DNA of 64,000 nt from Thamnaconus septentrionalis (Eukaryota; Chordata; Actinopteri; Tetraodontiformes; Monacanthidae), in assembly GCA_009823395.1 (NCBI GenBank), contig CM020512.1:2161905-2225904 (forward strand). The letters run 5' to 3'. Below the pieces are notes generated by a model. That model saw nothing but the letters and a program-made list of their open reading frames with translations. It ran no database searches and was not told the origin of the DNA. Every line of letters starts with the position of its first letter. The first letter of the stretch is position 1. Below are positions 1 to 10,330 of this stretch, one piece after another. A program made the position numbers and the translations under genes.

Positions 1-587
1 AGAGTTTCGTTCTCTCTCTCTTTTTTTTTTTTTTACGTGACAAACGTGCACACTGTCCATCTGCAGCACAAATTCTCAGCCAGCGGGCTTAGCACGCCTA
101 TTCAAATCTTTAAGAGGTGAAAAGTTCACGATTGGGTCAGGGCAATGGTGTTTCCCAGAGTTCAATTTAGGGCTAACGCAACTCCCACGCATAGTCTGAT
201 AATGTAAAATATGCAGGCAGACTAAGTCCATAAACAAAGTGGAGCGGCGCACTGATACTTTAGGCTGCATTTGTAAATATTATTTCACAGTTTTATCACA
301 GTTTGGTCCTTTTATCCAATTATACGACCATAAATCACCCCGCAGATCACCTCTTCGCTGTAACAGAGCAGGTTTACGAGCAATGGATGCCTTTGTCATA
401 AAATTTATGACCGCGAGTTTTTATTATTTCCTGCGTTTGGCCTATAAAACTCAAGAGGGAAAGTGTAACGGGCGAAAGAAGTGTTGTGCAGCCTCGGAGT
501 GAATAAGGGGGAAAGCATCTCGATCGCGCGTTTTAGTCTTTTAAAGGGGGAGAGAAAAAAAACTGTCAATACATAGGCAAACTTTAC
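1..587 (-). other. hoxc5a: 5' part of the hoxc5a intron
   Basis: This is intron downstream of the hoxc5a exon 1 donor; no coding exon is visible in it. It holds a cluster of homeodomain/Cdx-like ATAAA sites: CCAATTATACGACCATAAATC near 317-337, the inverted pair GTCATAAA-A-TTTATGAC at 395-411, TTTTTATTATTT near 418-429 and CCTATAAAAC near 441-450. Hox introns often carry autoregulatory or cross-regulatory homeodomain clusters, so this is a plausible enhancer. Confidence 0.55.
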
Positions 588-984
588 CGTGGCTCATGTG
601 CAGTTTGGTCATCCAGGGGTAAATCTGCGGCCGCGGCTCGCTGCTCGGACGCTGGCTCACTTGCGGGTTTCGTTTCACCGTCTGTGCGTTTTCCAAAATC
701 CTCCCGCCGTCCTGGCTCGCGTCGCCGCCGGATTTCGAGCTCGTTCTGTCCGGGTCTCTGTCCGACCCCCGTCCCAGCATCGCGCAACCGCCGTAGCCGA
801 GCTCGCTGGCGTGGCCGGACGAGCCACTGGAGACCATGGTGCCGCGAGGAGTCTCCGCGCTGCCACGCAGGCTAGTTTTCATCTCCTCCCGCTCGACGGA
901 GGTCGCGGGGACGGGACAAGTGAACATCCCGTTAACACCTTCATAGCGACTGGACCTGTGCCCAGACACATCGAAACTAAACAT
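588..984 (-). CDS. hoxc5a: Hoxc5a, exon 1 only (partial; N-terminus apparently shortened)
   Basis: Homeodomain transcription factor of paralogue group 5, a nuclear protein that patterns cervical/anterior trunk axis. Only exon 1 is in the window: 132 codons plus one base, ending in the sequence IYPWMTKLHMSH, which is the PBX-binding hexapeptide and linker characteristic of Hoxc5. The donor follows a phase-1 G at 588 (CAC G|GTAAAG), matching the expected G|AG (Glu) junction of Hoxc5; the homeobox exon must lie left of position 1. The start at 984 (MFSFDVSG) is the only ATG before an in-frame stop at 1036-1038. Known Hoxc5 proteins start about 20 residues earlier with MSSYV. Residues after the start (SxYEGxxG...) still resemble fish Hoxc5a as I remember it. 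So either this fish uses an internal start or the gene is decaying. Being left of hoxc6a on the same strand supports the identity. Confidence 0.85.
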
Positions 985-1588
985 GCTGTTAGAAGTTGAG
1001 CCTCGCCTGTCTGCCTCAGATCTGAGCAGCCAACATTAAGAACCTTCTCTCTCTATTTTTTTCTTTTTTTATATATATATTTATATAAACTAGCTACGAT
1101 AGTTTCTTTTTAAACTCGAGCGCGCTGCGGGACGCGCGCTGCGGTTCTTTCCTTGTGTTTGCTGATCATTGCTGCTCTTTTGGAGGCGCTTTCAGAGCGG
1201 GGGGGGGAAATTCGGGGCTGTTTGCCCTATAAAATAATCCAGGATTTATAGGTGGAGTAGGCTTTGGTATCTTTTTTTTTAATTCTTGATCCGACGCCCG
1301 CTGCCCAAATATGGGGTATTTGTATGGGATCACGTGCACATGTTGGCCAGTCATAAATTGGCTTTGATACTCAATGGGATATTGATGAATAGGAGAAACG
1401 TGTCCGGTAAACTTTGAGCTGTTGGTTGTTGGGGGATCCAGCCAGGGGTGTTTAGCGCAAAAAGGGCAGGACAGTAAGACAAGAGCGTCATCTGGTGTCT
1501 GGTATGGTGCAGGGCGGTCAGCGGCGGCCATGGAGCTGCCAGTCACACACACATACACACACACAGCGAGTCCAGCAAGCCCCCAACA

Positions 1589-1589
<1 letters not shown>

Positions 1590-1652
<63 letters not shown>
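1590..1652. repeat. (AAT)n trinucleotide microsatellite
   Basis: About 21 uninterrupted AAT units, immediately following a short CA tract (about 1542-1565). It makes artefactual poly-Asn, poly-Ile or poly-Leu open frames on both strands. Confidence 0.97.
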
Positions 1653-2063
1653 TTACGATGGCCACATGGGTAGAAATCGTATATGCGTAATGTGTTCAAA
1701 CTTAAATGTCACTATAATTTGCATGGTAATAAAGTCAGGATAATTTCATAGAATTGAACTATATACTGGACATTATGCCGGACATTATCGCAGCTCCATC
1801 GCTATGAAAGTGCCAATCAGTGGGTCGTCGCCGTTCATCAAGATTTCAAAAATCTTCTGAACTGTACAGATAGATGCCTGTACAGCCCTCGCCAAGTAGC
1901 AAGGTCGTCATCAACTCAAGAATTTACAACAACTTCGGTAAAGAGCCTGTGTTTTGCTCGTTTACAAACTTTTTCTTTTGAGAATTAGATAATTAAATAA
2001 TATATCCAAATATGTTTCAGAGGACAAAGACACAAGAAAGGAGTGGAAATTTGACAAATAGTT

Positions 2064-2075
2064 TTTATTTTTATT
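2064..2075 (-). promoter_or_regulatory. Candidate polyadenylation signals of hoxc6a
   Basis: On the minus strand two AATAAA hexamers abut (2070-2075 and 2064-2069), about 800 nt after the hoxc6a stop codon. This is the first tandem pair in that direction, so it is a plausible transcript end. Other AATAAA-like strings are common in this AT-rich region, so the assignment is weak. Confidence 0.35.
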
Positions 2076-2807
2076 TAATGATACACAGTTATGGCAAAAC
2101 ATGAATTGTAACTTCCAAATAAAAGTGAAATACTAAATGTAAAAATCTATCTCTCGAGAGGGCTCCGCGCATGGTGCATGATGCGTTGTCTTGCGTCTAT
2201 CAAAGCGGCTGAATGCTCAATGCGGTCCTTACAGGACTGACATGGTGTTTCCTTTTATTATATACAGTCATTACATTTCACTTTTACTGTGTTTGTGTAT
2301 GTGTGTGTGTGTTTGTGTGTGCGCGCGGACTGTTTCCTTACAACTTTTCACTGTCGCAGCGGACGATTCAAGTATATCCTGCAGGTCATTATCCTTCCGT
2401 GGAATGTGGATTCATAATGTGGAGTTAAGTCCGAGCGACGCTGTACTTAGTGAGGTGATCAGAGAAGTTCACAGTGATGGATTGGTTGTGTGTGAGGATT
2501 GGGTGGGTGGGTGGGTGGGTGGGGGGGGGTATAGATTTTACTGACAAGGGAAATAACATACAAATGAATACTTCTATTCTCACAATACATTTGTGACATT
2601 GCAATAATAATAACAATAATAATAATTACAAAGCAATAGACAAAAGACAAAACAAAAACAAAAGTCAGCGCTCCAAATGTCACAGGGGGCTAAACTGTGG
2701 CTGAAATTATCTGGATTTCTAAGGCTTAACACTCCTGTGGTCGACATGAGATAAAAGAGCAGCGGCTTTGCCATCATGCAATGAAAACGCTCTCAAGTCC
2801 ATTTTTT

Positions 2808-2824
2808 TAGGTAGTTATGTTGGG
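2808..2824 (-). promoter_or_regulatory. Candidate miR-196 target site in hoxc6a 3' UTR
   Basis: In the mRNA sense the site reads CCCAACA-T-AACTACCTA, starting about 48 nt after the hoxc6a stop. The last nine bases pair with miR-196 nucleotides 1-9 and the first seven with nucleotides 16-22, so seed and 3' supplementary pairing are both present and only the centre is unpaired. The matching mir-196 gene is in this window at 29048-29106. Confidence 0.6.
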
Positions 2825-2871
2825 TTTTAATGGTCAGCTGTTCGTCTCGCTCCCACCTTTCTCTACATTCA

Positions 2872-4037
<1,166 letters not shown>

Positions 4038-4749
4038 ACCTTGATTTGAACCCTCTCTCCAACTCTCCCCACTTCTTTATCGGTCTCTTCTCAATCTGCC
4101 TCTCAGTAGTAAATCTTCTCCCCGGTCTGTGTCAACCAACCACACCTTTCTCCGGGATCTTCTCTTTTTTTTCCTCCCCCCCCTCCTCGACTTTGTGCCT
4201 CCCTGACCGAACGTCGGCTACTTTGAGGATTCAATATTATTAATTTCCAATCTCCGGTTAAGACGCACAAACGCGAGTGTTATAGTCGAGGCTTGAGTCG
4301 GCGAGAGACAATATGACAACGTCAGCTGACCGTGCTCAACCAATTGAGAGGCAGGAGTTGAGGGGGGAAACTGTAGCTTTTAGCTTGGAGCTTGAACATT
4401 AGCGCTAAACGCCGATAAACACGGCGTGCAGAGCGAGAGGCACACAGCTCGGCTCGGTGAGACGTTTAAGGACTTTAGTTACGGCCAATGTGGCGTTTCG
4501 GTGAGGAAATGTGACGCCAAACGTGCACAACGTCACCCAAATTGAGGGTAGGAGATGTAGGGGGGTGAAGGGGGGGTGGGGGGCAGTCAGTCGGAGACGG
4601 GGGTCTGCATGATTACAAATAATAATAAGAAGGAACTCGTTTGCAAATGTGTCTTAGCCAGTAATGAATAAAAATCAGCAATTAATCGATCGATTTATCT
4701 TTCTGGTATATGAAGATAGATCATATTTTGCGGTTTAGTGGTTCTGTCG

Positions 4750-4751
<2 letters not shown>

Positions 4752-4819
<68 letters not shown>
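4752..4819. repeat. (TG)n microsatellite
   Basis: About 34 uninterrupted TG units in the spacer upstream of hoxc6a. Confidence 0.97.
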
Positions 4820-4821
<2 letters not shown>

Positions 4822-7800
4822 AAAACATGTGTTTTAATTTCATAACGCAACCACAAAGAGATTGGATGTGTCACACAGCCAGCGTCACCGCCCCCTCGGC
4901 GATCTAAAACGAATACATGCAGATATTGTTTGTAACAGCCCTATCGACGAGTTTTGAACACTCTGTTAATGTTTCCATTATGTATAAATTGTCTGGCGGG
5001 TGAGCAAAATTTTTCCAAGCTTTTGCAGCGGTTTAAAAAAAAAAGAAAAAAAAAAAACAAAACAAAACTGGGGGAGGGTGCGAGTGCTAAGAATGCGTTT
5101 ATGGCCTCTCTTCAGCCAGGGCAATAAAACAAGTGACGTTCCCCAGCACACCAACAACTATCTCTGCAGCAAAAGCGCCCCCCCCCCCCTTCTGCAACAC
5201 GAGCAGCATTATGTCGGCTGCAGAAATGAACGCGCTGCAAACCGAACAGCCAAAGAGGAAAAATAAGGAAGTAGCCCTGCATAGCTCCGTGCACGACTGA
5301 GGAGATCAAATCTGCCTTTGCACTTCCAGTTATGCGAGTATCCTGCACACGCCAGAGACCAAAAAAAACAAAAAACAAAAATCACAGGCCAACGGAGCTT
5401 GCTGTCAGCTCGTAGCTCCCAGGTACAACCTCTTGAACTCGTAAATACAAGGCATGCTTTTTATTTGTTTAGATAGATTCAGTTCTAAAGCTTCTTTACA
5501 GTAATTTCTGTGCGCGTGCTCCATTCTGCTCCTCTTCCTGCTCTGATTCATGCGTCGACATTCCTCTGACACTCACGAGGGAGAAAAGAACCCGATAATT
5601 ACGCGAACAGAAAATTATGGGTTGGAAATCAGCTCAGAGGTGATCGGAAGAAAAACCAAATAGGAAAAAAATAATGTAGCCCATTCTAAATGCTCGTTCA
5701 GAAGAAATAAATCGTCTGCAAATGCAGAAAATTTTTATATTTAAATAGTTCTTAATGTGGAGTCTCAATATTTTAAAAACAATTTTAACTGCTCGTATGA
5801 GTGCGGTTCTCATCCCCAGCCAACAGTTTCCAAAAAATTAAGCGCTTTTCGAAATAACACTTGAACCTCTAAATGTTTTTATTCCACACTCTCTTGGCTT
5901 GTCATAACCGGCCCATAATCGATACCAATAAAATATTCAATTGACTTATTGAAAATGGCACCCAAGCTCCATTAGCCGCGTCGCTTCAGCCCAACGATGC
6001 CCTCAATCGGATCAAGACTTGCAGAATGAACGTGTAGCACAGTATGGTCTGTTGTTTGCAGCCCTGAATAGCCCATAAAAGAGACAAGAACAAAGAGACG
6101 GAAGTGGCTGGTGCAATAAAAAGTTCCCCTTCACCTTATTCGTGGCCATATGTGACATCCTCGTCGCCCAGAATTGCGGCAAACAAAAGCACAAATGCTG
6201 GGAGTTGAACTGAATTTTCACCCTATTTGTTAAAATTCAAAATTTCGAGTATCAGTCCACAACTTCGAACGAACACTCATGATATCCTATTCAGATCTAG
6301 GCGCAATGTTGGTCGTGATCAAACAAAACAAGCATCGCAAGAACACGTCTACAACGCTCAATATAAAACGTGATTTTTAAATCAAAATTTAATCTAATTA
6401 AAAAAAAAACTTTGCCAAAAAATATAATAAAATATGTGAGTGTTGTCTGTCTACAACCATTGCAGGCGCAGAGCAGATTTTTTAAAAAAAAAAACAAAAA
6501 AAAAAACAAAAAAAATCTAATCTATCTCTTTCGTCATCACTGATTTTTTTTTAAAATTTATATTCCCGAATAACTCGCTGTGGGAAATGTTTAACATTAA
6601 CAGTACGTTCACCTATTTCTCGCCACATGTGAGAGAATTAGGTTCGAAAGCACAGCTCTGCCTATACGACCTTGTTCCCCGCACCCAGCTCCATAAAGTT
6701 TAGGTTGTAAATAAAAAGGGCTGAACACTAGAGCCAATGTGTGGACTGCGGAGGCAGGAATGCAGCAGAGGTTGAGCCAGTGTGCAGAATTAGAAAGGTC
6801 ATTGTTTCCCTTGTGTTTTAGTGTTTTATTGCGGCCCAGAGAAGCAAATCAGATGCGCAGCTTTTGATGCATGGAGGAGGGAAGCCGTTTAGTCCCTTAT
6901 TCCACGGTCTTTAAGGGGAAATTATGAGCAGCAATTGGCAAGAAAACACGCGAGGAGAAACAATATCTTTGAGAAATAAGAGCTAGAGTGGCCACTATAA
7001 AGAATGAAACAAAGAAAAGCCAAACAATTAATTATTTAATAAATACAAGTTCACTGATTTAATCCGCACACGTCCTCCACGAGTGCGCAATACAGAGGCT
7101 AATGGATTATACGCAAAATTCTAAATTGTGCCAAATGCTGCTAAAATTCTAGACGTAATTTTAAAGCCGCGCGGCTGCATGTGTGGAGTTTAGCATCACA
7201 TCGACTCTGTATTATTTTGAAAATGTCACTTTAACGTGCTCGGCTGCAGGAGGCCTATACTTTTAATAAGCGGTACCCCTGCGGGGCCCGTCCGCACTGC
7301 ATGCCTGCATGCGTGCACGTCAGCTTCCACTATCACTCCATCGATCAGCATTAGTTGTAAGGGACCTGTAAAATTTCTACATTATCAGCCATGATTAAAA
7401 GCGCAGCGACAGAGGAAAAGGTCTAGTCAGCTCCTGGTGCCCTTTTTTCTTCCAGCCTTCATTCACAGAGCCTCCTAACAACGTAAAGCCCCTCCACGAG
7501 CACTCTGCCGTCGCTGGCCAGCCCAATTATTGTCCGGAAGTGTTCGACTTTATGCTCGTTAAGCACTCAGGAAACTGTTGCCCAATGAACGCATGTTGAT
7601 CCACACGTCATAAATTAGGACCATTAGTGGGCAAAATGTTTTGCCCTGTCGGGATTTGTAAGTGAGGTTCTAAATGTGGTGATGCGGACAGATTCATGAG
7701 TGGCCGGGCTCTAATGCAGACCTATCTCTGGTTTTAAAAACACAGCAGGGCAAAAACAATGAGCTGTGGTTTTCCCCTCGTATTCTAAATTAAGATTTAC

Positions 7801-8193
7801 CTAACAACCCGAATGGCATGTACTAAAAGGAACCTCTCTGTGTCTTTCTCTGTGTCTCTCCCTCAGGCACCGGACACGAGCCATTGCAACGGTGATTTTT
7901 CATACGGGAAGAAGCAAAGCGCGTGTTTTAGCAGTAGTTTAAAAGATCTTAATGCTTCTGAAGCGAGCACCCCACCCCCCGGCCCCACCACCACCACCAC
8001 CACCAAAGATAAAATTGTATTTTACAAGATTTAAACTTGGGACTGTGGAGCTCCAGCTGGACACAGAAACACGTGAAATCCATTTGCAACAAAATATGCT
8101 GTCAGAGCATAGAACATAAATCCCACAGGAAGCTTTTCACCCAGCTGAGCTTTAATAAAGAACCGCTTTCAACTTCCCAGGCGCTTAAGAAGC

Positions 8194-8196
<3 letters not shown>

Positions 8197-8272
<76 letters not shown>
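8197..8272. repeat. (CA)n microsatellite
   Basis: About 38 uninterrupted CA units in the hoxc6a-hoxc8a spacer. Confidence 0.97.
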
Positions 8273-8275
<3 letters not shown>

Positions 8276-9119
8276 TTTTTTTTCATAATGTTGTACGGGC
8301 TAACCCAAACTTTAGCCGCAGTACCTGACCCTGTAATTTAACCTATTGCTCAAATTTAATAACAAATCCGTGAGGAAAAGTGAAGACCACTCACTCTTGT
8401 TCTAAAACCTATCCCACTCGTCACATGGCCACACTGACAAGAGCACACACGTATTATAATTTTTTTTAAGCAGTTTGGATTTTTTTTTCCAAAGTGCATA
8501 ATGGGCTTGAATAAAAATGCAATTCTCAAGTTTTGCATATGTGAATAAGACAAAACACTAATACACCATTTCACAATGTCTTGCTGTCAGAATCTAAATT
8601 TGTGCAATTTTCTCTTGTTGCTACCTGCATGCCAACACTAATATTGTATTGACTGCTGAAGAACGCCGATGAAAAAAGGATGTCGTTTGCCACTGCCTTT
8701 GAGCTGTGTAAATAAACTCTGCAGCAGTCCACACAGTGTCGTCAGTGATTACGTAAGAGGCAACAAATCATAACAAAAAAAATCTCTGCATTGCATTCAG
8801 AGACAAAAAGAAAAAAAGAGAAAGACAGACAAAGCCACGGACAAACGTCCCACGCTGTGTGCGAGAGGACGACAACAGCGGCGGACACTCCTCGGTGTCA
8901 GCCCGTGGCAGCAGCTGATCAGGCGGGTCAGCTGACATCCGCAGCGGAGAGCCGTCGAAAAGCAGCGGCCATAAACAACGTGGATCAGCAGCACCCCGCC
9001 CACCTCCAGGCGGCGAGCCCTTCTGGTCGCTAGGGGGAACCACACTCCTCGTCGCGCCGTGTATGCGCACTGTAGCTTTTTTTTTTTTTGTCTCGTATGA
9101 GAGAGAGAATCGAGAGAGG

Positions 9120-9122
<3 letters not shown>

Positions 9123-9157
<35 letters not shown>
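9123..9157. repeat. (GA)n repeat followed by (GAGC)n
   Basis: A pure GA tract leads into a short run of GAGC units (about 9163-9180). It sits inside the GC-richer block at 8.8-10.3 kb. Confidence 0.95.
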
Positions 9158-9160
<3 letters not shown>

Positions 9161-9494
9161 GGCGAGCGAGCGAGCGAGCAATCGAGGCTCTTGGCTCACT
9201 CGCGGCCACAAGTGACAACAAGCACCGACATAAGAAATAATTGGGGCACATCAGGCACCTCCGAATGTTAATTCGTCACCGCCTGGGCAGAGCAGCTGAT
9301 TATTTATGACGGGAGACTGGCACGGCGGCTCGGGAGCTCGCAGCTGATGCAAAAAAAATAATAAAATAAAATAAAATAAATAAAAAAGAAGAAGCAAAGG
9401 CAACAGAGCAAAGGTACCGCAAATGTACTGTAGCTGCAGGCGCAAGCAGCCTGACGGGCTACAGGTCAGGTCACAGCGACTACTGCTGCTGCTG

Positions 9495-9497
<3 letters not shown>

Positions 9498-9559
<62 letters not shown>
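9498..9559. repeat. (CA)n microsatellite
   Basis: About 31 CA units directly after a short CTG run; the first of two CA arrays here, separated by about 75 bp of unique sequence. Confidence 0.97.
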
Positions 9560-9560
<1 letters not shown>

Positions 9561-9630
9561 CTCGGCAGCGTCCATCTCAGCCAACGTCAGCTGATTGCTA
9601 AGCGCCACATGAAAACATGAGCGTGATACT

Positions 9631-9632
<2 letters not shown>

Positions 9633-9712
<80 letters not shown>
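9633..9712. repeat. (CA)n microsatellite
   Basis: About 40 CA units; the second array of the pair, in the same orientation as the one at 9498-9559. Confidence 0.97.
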
Positions 9713-9719
<7 letters not shown>

Positions 9720-9915
9720 AGAGTGAGGGAGACGTGTCATCTTACCCCTCCGAGTTCTCCGCGGCTTCTCTGAGCAGCTGACGGGGGGTGACGCTAGGAA
9801 GTGGGGGGCAGCAGCAGCAGCGCCACCGGGCTGCTGCCTTCACACCTCGGCGACAAGGAGCTCCTGGAGGCAGCGGCTGCTCTCTTTGCCAGGGAGGAAA
9901 CTCTATTCTCCGCCA

Positions 9916-10017
9916 CTTCCTCCTCATCTCCCCCTCCTCCTCTTCCCCCTCCTCCTCCTTCTCCTTCTCTTCTTTCTTCTTCTTCTTCTTCTTCTCCTTC
10001 TTCTTCTTCTTCTTCCC
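9916..10017. repeat. Polypyrimidine (CTT/CCT)n tract
   Basis: About 100 bp of almost pure pyrimidine on the plus strand, built from CCT and CTT units. It explains the Ser/Pro, Leu/Phe and Glu/Arg open frames here, none of which look like a gene. Confidence 0.95.
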
Positions 10018-10308
10018 ACAGTCGCGCGGATTTTATGCCTCCGATGGGGGGATGAACGCGGGCGAGTGGCTGCTCTTTTGGCGGCGTCTGTCCGCGAGGG
10101 AGCCCCCACAAGTCAGGAAGTCGCAGCTCGCACGATTCCAACCAGTCTGAAACGGCGCCGGGCGAGCGCGCACGCAGAGATGCTCGAGTTGGAGAAAAGA
10201 AGTGGGAATAAAGGCGATTTTCTACGCCCTAGCTTAGCCTGCTGCTGATACAAGGGAAGGACCAGGGAATAGACAACAGCATAAAGTTCATGTTCATAGA
10301 GCGTGCGC

Positions 10309-10330
10309 CACGTGGTCAGCGGCAGCCAAT
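10309..10330 (+). promoter_or_regulatory. CACGTG and CCAAT pair (possible distal promoter)
   Basis: CACGTG at 10309-10314 is followed by CCAAT at 10326-10330 on the plus strand. This is the same order and similar spacing as in the minus-strand promoters of hoxc9a and hoxc12a, but pointing the other way. It lies at the edge of the GC-richer block. A promoter here, possibly for a non-coding transcript, is inference only. Confidence 0.25.

Larger units (their letters stand above)
985..2871. other. Spacer: hoxc5a upstream region and hoxc6a 3' UTR
   Basis: No gene is seen here. The part near 1080-1110 looks like decayed hoxc5a coding sequence (see findings). 1226-1252 holds the inverted pair CCTATAAA / TTTATAGG, and 1329-1395 is rich in homeodomain-like sites (GTCATAAATTGG, ATATTGATGAAT) plus a CACGTG at 1331-1336. 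An AAT repeat occupies 1590-1652. Two copies of the palindrome CTGTACAG lie at 1862-1869 and 1878-1885. From 2871 downwards the sequence is presumed hoxc6a 3' UTR, with a miR-196-like site at 2808-2824 and tandem AATAAA signals at 2064-2075. Confidence 0.5.

Noticed and set aside
541..587. Extension of the hoxc5a exon 1 frame beyond 588
   Set aside because: It is read-through past a good phase-1 donor; the residues after HMSHG do not match Hox5 and run into intron.
1166..1699. 177-aa minus-strand open frame upstream of hoxc5a
   Set aside because: It is dominated by poly-Leu translated from the AAT repeat and a CA tract, shows no Hox or other family resemblance and lacks splice context.
9251..10248. 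Several 60-120 aa frames around 9.3-10.2 kb on both strands
   Set aside because: They are composed of CA/TG, CTT and CCT repeat translations with no conserved domain.
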